Origin: Phaeosphaeria sp. MPI-PUGE-AT-0046c
Taxonomy: Eukaryota; Ascomycota; Dothideomycetes; Pleosporales; Phaeosphaeriaceae
Reading direction: 5' to 3'
Length of the DNA stretch: 64,000 nucleotides
Assembly (NCBI GenBank): GCA_020747045.1
Contig: JAGTJN010000001.1
Span: forward strand, 744,001-808,000
Part shown: positions 32,824 through 43,596 of the stretch, piece by piece
Position numbering within the stretch: the first letter of the stretch is position 1
How the letters are laid out: each line of letters opens with the position of its first letter
Program-made: the position numbers and the translations under genes
The notes under the pieces: model-generated
Told to the model about the DNA's origin: nothing
The model's database searches: none
What the model saw: only the letters and a program-made list of their open reading frames with translations

Positions 32824-35585
32824 GTTCGTCGTGCATCTTGACCCAGTAGCGCACCCAGATAGACTACCCTGGGTTGATCCGAAGTGCTGGGCTCGTTTCC
32901 TTATTTTCCTAATTGTGGCGTTGTTGGCTCTGTGGAGGTCGCGGCTGTTGGCTATGTGGAGGTGGGTTGAAGCTTGGATGCGGTTGTGGAGTCGCGATGA
33001 TGCAGGCAGCTTCCGAGCGTCCTCTTGTCACAGAACAGAGGACGTCGATACATTGCACGTGCAACTGCCGGCTTGCGGGGCCCCGGCTCATTGTCATCGT
33101 GGAGAAGTTTTATCATGTAAGGATGTGCAGGCGAGATATGTTTGATTTCTAGTGCTCTGCAATCAATCTGTTGATCCTGGCCACATGGATTGCCTCGCCT
33201 TGACTTTGGGGTCGCTACCAGAGCTTTTGTTCGTATTTGTCATTGCTTCCATTACATACTCATACGTCGCAGAAAGAGCGTGTGTCCTACTATGATTGAG
33301 ACTGTCCTGAGTATGGATGTATTCTTCTAGGCTATGCGAAGATATTGTGTATTGTCGCTGTCACTCCATCTGCTACATGAGCAGGAAATCTGCAGAGAGC
33401 CCATAGATGGCAGCTGCGATGGAATATCAAGACATGAGCGGGCATGAAATATATCACACGATTGTCACCATATATTATCATGGCAGAAATATGTTCTGCT
33501 CAATTGGCCGCAATGCTCTTAGCACCAAGTCCTTCAGTGACTGTACCCACTCGCTTTTTGACTCTGAAAGTGCAATCAGACAATCTTGATGCTATCCACT
33601 GCATGATAACACTCAAACGATGAGGGGTCGAATAAATATCATAATAGAGCGAAAAAAGACATGTGCGAAATCCCAATGTGTGTTGATGTCGAGTGTCGTA
33701 ATCCGCGAGTCAACCTGAACTCGATGTCAGCATCGCGTGCAAGAGCCCTGCGCAGATCGCTGACCAGGATCTTCAGTCCTGTGGAATGCGTTTGTGTGTT
33801 GTTTCTAAAGTTAGTCAGCATTACTCGATGCTGTGGTCATCTTCGCAAGGTGTATTGCGATGGCATCGAGATTCCCAGATTACTCGCATCTGCTCTCCCA
33901 CTCCGGTCCCGTACAGAGGCACACCGAAATAAGCCCGCATCTCCCTCCGATCAGCGAGACGATCATCTCTTTCCATGTGTCTCATTGTAGCATGTCGAGG
34001 GCGAGGTGTACATTGGTGAGATCTTGATTGAGCCTAAAGCCATGTCAATTTATCAACTCAGTGCGGCTTATACCCCGCCGCAAGCAACATCACTGGACCA
34101 AGAATGCTGATGGTTCTGATGTGTGTCGATATAGCCAGTTCGTAAAGAAGTAATGAAGAGTGCGGAGTGCATGACGGTTCCAGTCCTCACTCTCTGAATC
34201 AGGCACGGCCAGTGTAAGACGTGCATCGGAAACTACACCTAACAGCGAGCGCTCCGAGGCTTGTCAGTCAGACCCGATGATATGATTTTGATTGAGCACA
34301 GCTCACGATGAGGTGCTAGCAAGTGATCTAAGTAAGGCGAACTCGCTGCGAAGCTTGCTTGTCGCATGACAGCGGCACAATACAGTGGCGGATCTAAATG
34401 AAATCGTGGCGATAGCATGGAACATTTCCTCCTGTGTAAACGCACGGAGAGGTGCTCGCGACACAAGTATGCCGCAGTGTGGGATGGGGAAGTGGAGCCA
34501 TACACCACCACCTGATTAACCACTCAGATCCTTCGATAGTGTAGTACATGTCAAAACCCGGAATTGGGGCCTCCAGCACGTGTGAGAGGGCCCTGTCACA
34601 TTGATGATGCACCAGGTTCCTAGGTTAGAAAGGCCATTGGACATAAAGCTGCAGGTGTAAGCAAGCACTATTGGTACCCAGGCCTCAGGACGAGAATGCT
34701 TAAGTTTGTCCGTGGTACCCGAACGTTTCCATAGAGCACGAATTATGAAAATGGAGCCGCATGTTGCCCCGACGGTAACAGATGCGGCGCGCTCTAGTCC
34801 ACTGTAACGAGACAAAGAAAGCCGCCGTTGAAACTCGCCACAAGGTGGCACAGAGAATATGCCGGTAATTGTACGGAAGTAGACCAGATTGATTGCAGGA
34901 GGGCAAAACGCACTGGACGAGTGACGCGGTCGGAGGAAAGAATAATATAATATAGTACCATCTATAGGTGGTCGAGGCGTGTCTATCCTTGAAACGTGCT
35001 CGCTTGGTGAGAGTCACCCTTCATTTGAGGCAAGCCTGCGGTTGCACGGCACGGTGCCAAATCCAAGATGATCCCTGGGAACAATTCAAGAGCGGCGAGT
35101 TGGGCGGTGGAATTTCCAGAAGGATTCCGCGTTGCAGATGGATTGTCGGAGAGGCGTGGGAGGCTTTCTGGAGGCGGAAGCCTCGGGCGCGTTCCTTGCA
35201 CCAGAACATCCGCCAGCGCCTAATGCAGGCAGCTAAGCGACTTGTGGGGAAAGCCTTGACGGCAAATAGGCCTTGTACCCCGTCCTTCATCAATTTACAT
35301 CAATCAATGACCCCTGTCGCATTTTGTTTTGCATATTAAACTCTAGCCTTGAATCACAGCCTAGCTGCACATACAGGCTCCGACCACCAATCGCAGCCAT
35401 GTTTATCGTCATCTGGCCTTGCGCATGGGTGGCGCCCTGTCGGCTTGCATATGCTGTACCTGGTAGTAGGCGCTGTTCTGCCGTAGACTCTTACACATGG
35501 AAGAAATACATGTGGTGGCTTGGCTAATTCGGCCTGACCCAACCGACCTTGTCTGCTCGACTGCTGTTTGGGTAATCTGAAGACG
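32824..35585. other. Gene-poor region upstream of the cellobiose dehydrogenase
   Basis: About 2.8 kb with only short, overlapping, domain-free frames on both strands. Base composition is more AT-rich than the flanking genes. No transposon ends, terminal repeats or recognisable relic domains were seen. The last few hundred bases are the promoter of the cellobiose dehydrogenase gene. Confidence 0.45.
35522..35527 (+). promoter_or_regulatory. GGCTAA element, possible XlnR/Xyr1-type site
   Basis: GGCTAA lies about 60 bp upstream of the TATA box and 170 bp upstream of the ATG. GGCTAA/GGCTAR is the known core for the (hemi)cellulase activator XlnR/Xyr1. A six-base match has a high chance rate, so this is a hint only. 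Confidence 0.3.
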
Positions 35586-35593
35586 TATATAAG
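35586..35593 (+). promoter_or_regulatory. TATA box of the cellobiose dehydrogenase gene
   Basis: TATATAAG, 104 bp upstream of the ATG at 35697. A strong TATA box fits an inducible gene for a secreted enzyme. Confidence 0.6.
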
Positions 35594-35696
35594 CTCTTGC
35601 TTACCGCCGGCATGAATACACAGCTCGAGGTCATTGCACGTCTCGCTGGTCGATCAACTCGTCTTGTTCCCGACTTGCTAACCACTAGTCTCCAAG

Positions 35697-38551
35697 ATGA
35701 AGGGCTTTACCGTCATGAAGGCAGCTTCGCTGCTGTCCACTCTCTGTAGGTCAACATCAGCTCGACACATCAAGAGCATCAGAACTAACGTGGCAAGTTG
35801 CTTCCTTGACATTGGCTCAAGACAAATACACCGACGCCGGCACCGGCATTGAGTTTTGGCGGCAAGTAGTCAGTGAACAGCAGACTCCTGGAGGCTTTGA
35901 GTGGGGTTACGCTCTACCCGGAGCGCCAACTGGAGCCAACGATGAGTACATTGGCTACATTGTAAGCAAGAAGTTAAGCTCCCCTACTCGTGTTTTGTTC
36001 TGACGTCGCAAAGAAAGGATCGCTCGAATCAGGCAGGCAAGGATGGTCCGGCATCAGTCATGGAGGTGGTATGCCGAACGCTCTTCTGCTCGTTGCATGG
36101 CCGGAGGGCGATGCAGTCAAGACTTTTTTTGGCCTTGCAAGGTAAGACTCGGCTATGCCTCTCAATGAGACTCTCTGCTCACAGACGCTAGTGGCTATGT
36201 TGCCCCGGAGGACTACGCTGGTCAAGCCACTTTGACCCAGATCTCTTCTAACGTCACCGACACCCACTTTACCATGATTTACCGATGTCAGGGGTGCTGG
36301 GCCTGGAACCACAAAGGTGCTGACGGCTCTCAACTCCCTAACGCTACTGAAGTGCAGGTTATTGGATGGGCTCAACACAGCAAAATTTACTCTGGCAGCT
36401 GGGAATTCCACAGCAAGGGTCAGTCTCAGTTCGGTGCGATCGTTGCTGATGCACGTAACGCCAAATACGAGGATTGGATCAAGATCAAAGAGCCGCCGAC
36501 GGTCACGCCTGTTCCTTCTCCATCTGGCAGCCCAACTGCATCGGTCACACCGAGTCCTACAGCATGCACTAGCACCCCCACCGCGGAATCATATGATTAC
36601 ATTGTCATCGGTGGTGGTGCCGGTGGTATTCCCGTAGCTGACAAGCTTTCGGAGTCGGGCAAGAGTGTTCTGTTGCTTGAGAAGGGTCCGCCTTCGCTGG
36701 CCCGATTCGGTGGAACCATGGGTCCCGAGTGGGTGACAAGCAACAATCTCACTCGCTTTGATATTCCTGGTCTTTGCAACCAGATCTGGGTCGATTCAAA
36801 TGGTGTTGCTTGCACCGACATTGACCAAATGGCCGGATGTGTTCTTGGTGGAGGAGCTGCCGTCAACGCCGCTCTTTGGTGGAAGCCCGTAGATGCCGAT
36901 TTCGATGTCAACTTCCCTACAGGGTGGAAGGCTTCTGACGTAAAGGGCGCCATCGACCGGGTGTTCAAGCGTATTCCTGGCACAGACACGCCCTCCATGG
37001 ACGGCAAACGCTATAAACAGGAGGGTTTTGATGTCCTCTCCGGTGCCCTTGGTGCTGACGGCTGGAAGTCTGTGGTTGCAAACAATCAGCAAAACGAAAA
37101 GAACCGTGTCTACTCCCACTCTCCGTTCATGTACGAGAACGGACAAAGGCAAGGCCCCCTCGGTGCTTATCTGCCCACTGCTCTGGCCAGGAAGAACTTC
37201 AAGCTCATGATGAACACTATGGCGCGCCGAGTAGTCCGCGATGGTGGCAAGGCTACAGGTGTCGAGCTCGAAGGTGCCTGTGGTGGCATCATCAAATTGA
37301 ACCCTGGCGGTCGTGTCATTCTGTCTGCTGGTACTTTTGGATCTTCAAAGCTCCTGTTCCGCAGCGGTATCGGACCAAAAGACCAGCTCAACATCGTAAA
37401 GAACAGCGCCGTTGATGGAGCAACCTTCATCAAGGAGTCGAGCTGGATCAATCTTCCTGTTGGTCAAAACTTGAATGACCACGTCAACACCGATCTCGTT
37501 ATCAAGCACCCCAACATCTCTTTCTACGACTTCTACGCTGCATGGAATGCCCCTCCAGAGAGTGACAAGGAGGCATATCTCAGCAAGCGCTCTGGTATCC
37601 TTGCGCAGTCTGCTCCAAACATCGGACCCCTTGCATGGGAAGTCATCAAGGGATCGGACGGCATTGATCGCCAAATTCAGTGGACAGCCCGCGTCGAGGG
37701 TCCTGGCGCCAATGACACTCACCACTTGACCATCAGCCAGTACCTTGGACGTGGTACCACATCTCGTGGTGCTCTTTCAATCAACGGTGGGCTCAACATC
37801 GTCGTCAGCAAGTCTCCCTACCTCCAGAATGACGGCGACACTAGTGCCGTCATTGCGGGCATCAAGAGTATGATGACGGCTATTAAGAAGAACCCCACCA
37901 TTGAGTTCCAAGTTCCCAGCGCCAACCAGACAGTTGAACAATATGTTGCCAGCCTGCCAAAGACGCCTTCAGCTCGTCGCGCCAACCACTGGATTGGAGC
38001 AGCCAAGATCGGAACCGACAGTGGACTCACTGGTGGAACCGCCGTGGTTGACCTGAACACTCAAGTGTATGGAACTGAAAACATCCACGTTGTCGATGCG
38101 TCTATCTTCCCCGGGTATGTTTCCTCATCTAAATGTCCTCTTGCTCTTGCTAACAAATCACAGCATGGTCACGACCAACCCAACCTCTTACATCGTCACA
38201 GTTGCCGAGCATGCTGCAGCGAAGATTTTGGCGCTTGTTGGCTCGGGTAGTGGTAAGCCTACGTCGTCAGTGGCTCCTGTGAAGCCCTCAGCTAAGCCGA
38301 CGCCTACTCAGGCGTCTAACACTCCAGTGCCGCCAAAGTCATCGGCCAAGCCTGCTACACCAACTGGAAAGCCGGTCGAAGCTGTAAGTACTCTGCCATC
38401 GCTCCTTGCTTAAGTGCTATTGCTAAGGATCTTGCAGTGGGGCCAATGCGGAGGTCAAGGATACACTGGACCAACAAACTGCGTGGCTGGGTACAAGTGT
38501 ATGACCGAAAACCAGTGGAACCAGTGGTACGCACAGTGCGTGCCCGTCTAA
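35697..38551 (+). CDS. CDH: Cellobiose dehydrogenase with C-terminal CBM1 (class II)
   Basis: Secreted flavocytochrome that oxidises cellobiose and passes electrons through its heme domain, typically to lytic polysaccharide monooxygenases. Six exons: 35697-35745, 35798-35961, 36014-36141, 36192-38114, 38164-38383, 38438-38551; 865 residues. Order: signal peptide (1 to about 23), cytochrome domain (heme ligands likely M91 in GGGMPNALLL and H187 in EFHSKGQ; RCQGCWAW present), Pro/Ser/Thr linker (about 220-245), GMC flavodomain from Y248 (GGGAGG dinucleotide motif, H713 in HWIGAAKIG and N760 in TTNPTS as catalytic pair), second Ser/Pro linker, and CBM1 (829-865, WGQCGGQGYTGPTNC ... CVPV). The intron 2 and 3 acceptors were chosen for frame: AAAG at 36013 and CTAG at 36191. 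CBM1-bearing CDH is the ascomycete IIA type. It stands alone, with no LPMO gene in the window. Confidence 0.93.
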
Positions 38552-38864
38552 GCTTGACGCGTGGGGATGAGGGGGCGGCGCCATTGAAGCTGTAGACAGC
38601 TTTCATCTGTAAATACTTCATATCTTCATTGTAAATGGAAATAATTTCTCTATCATCTTGAAGTGGTCGCAGCAAGGGTGTACGCACGGTGTTGTGCTAG
38701 TGTACGAAGTAGAGTCGATGATCATGCGAGTAAGCCAAACCATGCTAGCGCGATGCTTTACCTGTCAGCCGCTTCATACCTCGCTCCATCATGCTCTGTA
38801 CAACTAACAGAGTCCCTGCACATATCATTATACCAAGCTTCTCTTCTTTATACAAACTTGTTGA

Positions 38865-39648
38865 ATGACCGCGTTGCAAACAATGACCTCGCGCTGCCCT
38901 TCCATTTCCCCCACCCGGAGCCATGCTGACGCGTCCGTGAACGTGACCGAGCTGCTCCTCCAACGCCACCAATCCAGCCCGAAAGATGACCTAGATCGAC
39001 TCTTGAAATGCTGGGGCTATCTTGACTGCGGTGATTGCCATCGTAGCGATGGTTTCTGTGGCTGGTGTCCCATAGTGCGTTGCATCCCGTCTTCAGCCTG
39101 ATGCGTGTGCGTTCTTGTTGTGAACTCATCTGATATCATCATAGTCCTTCACTTGTCTGCCCCTGCCAGATGATCGACTGTCTCGTGCATTGCCGCTGCT
39201 GGCCCCTATCAGGCATGACTCCATTTGCGCTCTTGGATCCGAACGCTTCGAGCTTCGGACCGCAGGTCTGGGCTGCCAAGTCTCAACCATCACATTTTTG
39301 ACATCTATTGTGACCATTTTCAGCACCCTGTTTGGTGTCCTCGCTCTCTGGTCTCTTTTCAATTGCGCGAAGGGGATTGGCCTAGCTTTGCGAGCGCGGA
39401 ATGGCGGTTACGTCGTGTATCCAAGTGAGCAAGAATATGAAGGCGACATTTGGGTGAGAAAGAGCGAAAGCTGGGGAAGATGGTGGAGAAGAGTCAGAGG
39501 AGAGCAGAAGGAGTTCGAAGTCGAAGAGGTGGATGATGGCTCGACGCGCGAAATTGGGAGGCACTGGTGGAGCGGTAGAAGTGGTCATCAGACTGGCTCG
39601 AGAGGCACAGAGAGAGCGCCCTTACTAGAGAGAACGCAGGATTATTAA
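38865..39648 (+). CDS. Single-pass membrane protein with PSI-like cysteine module
   Basis: Two exons, 38865-39074 and 39145-39648 (70-bp intron, GTGCGT donor, CATAG acceptor, phase 0), 237 residues. The splice joins CWGYLDCGDCHRSDGFCGWCPI to SFTCLPLPDD, giving a compact Cys-rich module (about 49-75) with the C..C..C.WC...C spacing of PSI (plexin-semaphorin-integrin) domains. One transmembrane segment follows (VSTITFLTSIVTIFSTLFGVLALW, about 117-140). The C-terminal part is cytosolic and charged (WGRWWRRVRGEQKEFEVEEVDDG). No clear signal peptide at the first ATG. Similar PSI-plus-TM proteins exist in fungi, with unknown roles. The gene starts about 310 bp after the CDH stop on the same strand. 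Confidence 0.75.
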
Positions 39649-40046
39649 AGTGCGAAAGAAACACTTCATTGGAGCGTCTCCTGTTTGTCTCGAAACTTAA
39701 GTATCATCTCTGCCCTCCATACATTCCGCTATTATCAAAATTTCAAGCGATAGTCAACTCTCACCCATGGCTCCTACGAACTGCGCCGTAAGCAAACGAA
39801 GCTCTCGTCATATTGTTCTCTATTACCTCATAGCACCTTTACTGTCAATCACACGGAGTTCGCGGCTCTCACTCTCACTTTTCCACCAGGCTAGTGCGTC
39901 CCAGGAGCATAGATAACTACTTGCCCTCTGCCTCGGTCTTTTCTTCTTCCTCGCATACCTTCCGTTATACACTCATACCACCAATTACACCTTAATCAGC
40001 TGATTGAGGCAACACACTGAACATCCCACCAACAGCACCGAGAAGC
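39649..40046. other. Intergenic region / leader of the SANT gene
   Basis: About 400 bp, C/T-rich (TTCTCTATTACCTC, TCGGTCTTTTCTTCTTCCTCGC). No gene seen. Confidence 0.45.
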
Positions 40047-41831
40047 ATGCCGCCTCCTCTGCGATACGCGACCGTCGACAGCGACGATGGCTTCGACGAA
40101 GCTTCAGCAGTTCTTACTCCTCCTAGCTGTTCCGAGCGCAACCGCAGTGAAGAGATAAAGGACGTAAGCAAGTCATGTAAGCCACATACAGTATGCACCA
40201 TACTCACTGTTCGCAATGCTCATGCCGTTGCAGCAGGTCCTTGCCAGCATGCTGTTCAACAAGCAGCTACAGCACGCCGCCATATTGCTGCTATCGAGAC
40301 AGTTCTTCGTACTATGAAACCCTCCGGATCCGGCTTCAAGTACTGGGAAAAGGCCTTTGAGAAGCTGCACCTACAGCTTCAAAAACTCTCAGAGGGTGAG
40401 CCCTGTCAACGATGCTCAGCTACCACAGTGAGCAATGCCAAGACAACGGATACGCTGTTCTCAGGCTCTCTACATCCCTTCGGAAGTAGCCAAAAGCATG
40501 GTCGCTCTACGACAGTCACTGTGAACGAAGACAAGCAGCCCTGGCCCCAGGAAATGAACATGGAACTTCCTGAAAGCTATCACGCAACTCGGCTCAAGCA
40601 GACCTCATCAAGCGTGTCTCCCAAGCTTGCCACTTTTGAGCAAGTCCGAAATCAGCTATGTGGTTTCCAGATCTCGAATTCCGATAAAGAAGAGCTTCTT
40701 GAAAAGCTGGAAGATCCCGCCAATGATCGATCATGCAGCGAAGACGGACTTAATAGATCGCAAGGACACTTTGAGGTGATTCCATGGTGTGATGTGAATT
40801 ACATATCAGACGCAGGATCGTTCTGTGAAGAGCGTATCTTGCTGCAACAGTTGACAAGGGCAAACGATGCCACTTCACCCACCAAAGACCTCGCGAACAA
40901 GTCTACTCAGTGGACCGCTGAACAGGACGAAGAGCTTGTCTTCTTCAGGACCTGCAGTCCAGTCGAACCATGGGCCACGATCGCAATGGCGCTGGGCAAG
41001 ACTAGACACGAGTGCGAAGAGCGCTACAAAGCCATTAAGATTGACCGTGCAATGACTAAGCTTCCCAAGAAGAAAAAGAAGAAGTCCTCTAAGAAAGAAA
41101 GGAAAGAAGCCCGGAAGTCCAAAGAACGCGCAGCTTTCAAGAAGATTGCTTTACTTGATACAACAACTAGCGAGCGCGTCAAGTCGACCTCATCCTCTGA
41201 TATTGACGACCCCGGTCTCAGCCACAAAGCCGATGCCGACATTCTTCCTGCTGAAGGCTGGGATGATGCTCCTGTGAAAGGCCGGTTTCGTGAATTGGAT
41301 GCAGCTGTATCTCAAGATCTCAGCGATGGCTGGGGAGCAACAGGTCTTGGTGTGAACACCGCAGATGATGGCTGGCAGTCGAACAAGCAAGACATTGAGA
41401 CTGCTGAGGAGGAAGAGCCTACATATGGATTCTGGGGCTCGGATCAGCAAGGCCAGGAAAGTGCTGAGTGCCTGATCGGCGCCTTTGGGGCAGATAAGTC
41501 CTCCTACTCTGCGGCACCTGTCTCTAAGCCCTACACCGTCACCTACTGGGCCACTGTTGAATGTGGTGACCAGAAAGTTCACATTCCCCTCGACAGTAGC
41601 AACATCTCTGGTTCAGAGAAGACGATTCTCGATGGCCCTGCAAAGACTGTCTGGAAGTGGGCTCAAGAGAAAGGGCTCGGCGATAAGATCAGCCTCCAAG
41701 ATGCTTTTGACTTGGCGAAGAACATGACTGCTGGAGCAGAAGGAGTGCAAGAGACTCAAGAGAAGGAAAAGGAGTACAACGAGTCGGATCAGCCTAAGCC
41801 ATGGCCTGCACGTTCGTCTTCGTTCAGCTAA
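40047..41831 (+). CDS. Myb/SANT-domain protein of unknown function
   Basis: Open frame of 594 residues. A 57-bp segment (40177-40233) has a GTAAGC donor and a TTGCAG acceptor and is in frame without a stop; splicing it would remove 19 residues (CKPHTVCTIL...) that look non-protein-like and leave 575. I think it is an intron. Residues about 290-335 form a SANT/Myb-like helix-turn-helix (QWTAEQDEELVFFRTC ... PWATIAMALGKTRHECEERYKAI). A strongly basic run follows (PKKKKKKSSKKERKEARKSKER), a likely nuclear localisation signal. The C-terminal region has a conserved-looking unit, KPYTVTYWATVECGDQKVHIPLD. The N-terminus has paired cysteines (EPCQRC, GPCQHA). Likely nuclear; target unknown. Confidence 0.7.
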   Translation: MPPPLRYATVDSDDGFDEASAVLTPPSCSERNRSEEIKDVSKSCKPHTVCTILTVRNAHAVAAGPCQHAVQQAATARRHIAAIETVLRTMKPSGSGFKYWEKAFEKLHLQLQKLSEGEPCQRCSATTVSNAKTTDTLFSGSLHPFGSSQKHGRSTTVTVNEDKQPWPQEMNMELPESYHATRLKQTSSSVSPKLATFEQVRNQLCGFQISNSDKEELLEKLEDPANDRSCSEDGLNRSQGHFEVIPWCDVNYISDAGSFCEERILLQQLTRANDATSPTKDLANKSTQWTAEQDEELVFFRTCSPVEPWATIAMALGKTRHECEERYKAIKIDRAMTKLPKKKKKKSSKKERKEARKSKERAAFKKIALLDTTTSERVKSTSSSDIDDPGLSHKADADILPAEGWDDAPVKGRFRELDAAVSQDLSDGWGATGLGVNTADDGWQSNKQDIETAEEEEPTYGFWGSDQQGQESAECLIGAFGADKSSYSAAPVSKPYTVTYWATVECGDQKVHIPLDSSNISGSEKTILDGPAKTVWKWAQEKGLGDKISLQDAFDLAKNMTAGAEGVQETQEKEKEYNESDQPKPWPARSSSFS

Positions 41832-42306
41832 ACACCTCGTCCGCTCACTCTCGAAGCACCTTCTGTCCCCAAATTCGGAGGTGGAGGTGGAGGTTCCGTT
41901 GAAGCAAATTGGTTCGGGTTCGGGGCACGAAGCGTGCACTCCGACTACAACCATCGTGTTACTGCTCGGTGTGAGTAGTGAAGGCGGTTGAATATGTCCC
42001 GTGGCCAAAGTGAAGATGATGAAGAATAGTTTGCGAGACATGACAGGTTTCATCGTTCGCAGTAAAGCTTTTAAAACTTCACTCACTGGCGAGGATGTCT
42101 TGGCCTTATGACTAACGACCGGACATGGATTGAGCATGACTCAGCTCCCTTTAATGGCATCACGATACATGGTGGTGGATCATAGAGCGAGGAACCATGG
42201 CCTATAACTAAAAAGCTCTATGTTTACACGCTAGGTAATGGAATAGAACGCATTGCCTACATCCCCTGTCCCATTGTGCTCACCCCACCGCCTCCTTCCA
42301 CAATTC
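41832..42306. other. Intergenic region between convergent genes
   Basis: 475 bp between two stop codons. The strand opposite the SANT gene is open for a while (41613-42137) but that is a shadow of the SANT frame. No gene seen. Confidence 0.45.
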
Positions 42307-43320
42307 CTAACCTCTTCTTGTCTTATTGCCCCCATCAATGGGCACATAGGTCCCGTTCAGCCCGCATCCTGGGTGCCCCTCACAAGTACTGATCGTATGC
42401 ACATACCTAATCTTGCCCTTCTCTACCCTAAATGTATGACTATCCGGGGCAGGCTCCTTGCTCGCTCGATCCAAGCCAGGAAAGCCGACGTAGATGTTCA
42501 CAACGCCAGCTTCGACATCTACCACGTAGCGACGATCAACGAGTTTGATGGTAGATGGTAGGCCGAGGTGGCAGGTAGATGTGTTGGTGCGTGAGGCGTC
42601 CGTGTACGAGCCGCCTTCGAGACGGGCGCAGGGCGTCCCTGTGAATAATTAACAGTCTATCTCTTTGATGATCACAGGGTAGGACGAGTTACCAAAAGGA
42701 ACGGTGACATTAACGTTGCCGAAGCGATCGAAGTAGGCGTCACCCGCGGCTTTGATAACTTCTCTTGTATCTCTATTTGCTACAGGGATTGGATCCCACT
42801 TCTCGAGAGAGTTCCAATATGCAGTGCCGGTTGCATTGAAAAGCCAATCCCCTGCGTCACTGACCAAGGTTTCGATCTTTTGAACGTATAAGCCGTTGGC
42901 TTCGGTGCGTGTGCCAATGACGTATCTACATTTGTCAACATCTTCGCAGAATTTGATATTGCGAAGCTCGTACGGATGCGATATGTTCGTCACTACTATT
43001 TCAGTGAAGGATGTACAAGACACCTCGTCCAGAAAACTTCGATATTGCGCGATGTCGAGCGCTTTTGAGAGTATGCCGCTCGAAATGTTCGCAGGCTTGA
43101 ATTGTTCGGTGTAGGTCAGATTGGGAAAGAGTGTTTCTGTAAGAAGGGCAGGGTTGCCAGCATTTTGCGCCGAGAGATACAAAGCTGCCCAATCGTTGAG
43201 AACTATACAGCATCAGTCGCATCATCAGTGGAAGTTCGAGAGTAGTAGCTCACAGGTACGGTCGCATGCTGCGACAGCTGCTCGAGCTGTTAGTCCCGCC
43301 AATAGTATGTTGGAAAACAT
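42307..43320 (-). CDS. Secreted DUF8021-family protein
   Basis: Three exons on the minus strand: 43320-43254, 43202-42693, 42638-42307 (introns of 51 and 54 bp), 302 residues. Exon 1 encodes a signal peptide (MFSNILLAGLTARAAVAACDR). Exon 2 holds LNDWAALYLSAQNAG..., several N-glycosylation sequons (NLT, NIS, NAT, NVT) and Cys pairs. Intron 2 is placed by the family motif: it converts PFGNSSYP... into VTVPFGTPCARLEGGSYTD. Exon 3 then reads CHLGLPSTIKLVDRRYVVDVEAG and PDSHTFRVEKGKIRYVHTI, the typical end of this fungal family. Function is unknown; members are secreted, cysteine-containing proteins. An AT-rich ATATATAT stretch at 43359-43366 sits just upstream. An MCT-like transporter follows 276 bp upstream on the same strand. 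Confidence 0.8.
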
Positions 43321-43596
43321 CGTGACAATTGAGGTTGATGAAATTGAATTCAGGTCACATATATATCATGACAGAATGCAGCAGCATCTGCTTGTTTCAA
43401 TAAAGATAAGGCTATGTGGACTTGATGGTTGAAGCTCATATCATGCCTTGGCCATTCGTCAGTAGAGTATAATATGTCCATCGCTTATGCAACCGAAGAA
43501 TAACATGCATGGTGTACCTTGCAGGTCGTCTATCTTGATATTATGAGCAGCCGGCAGATCCACCCTCGATGCACCCCACATCATATCTCCGCATCT

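Noticed and set aside
34516..34851. 111-codon minus-strand frame with hydrophobic stretches
   Set aside because: No domain, no ATG support at the 5' end, no homology recognised; might be an eroded relic but cannot be shown.
41613..42137. 174-codon minus-strand frame
   Set aside because: Mostly antisense to the 3' end of the Myb/SANT gene.
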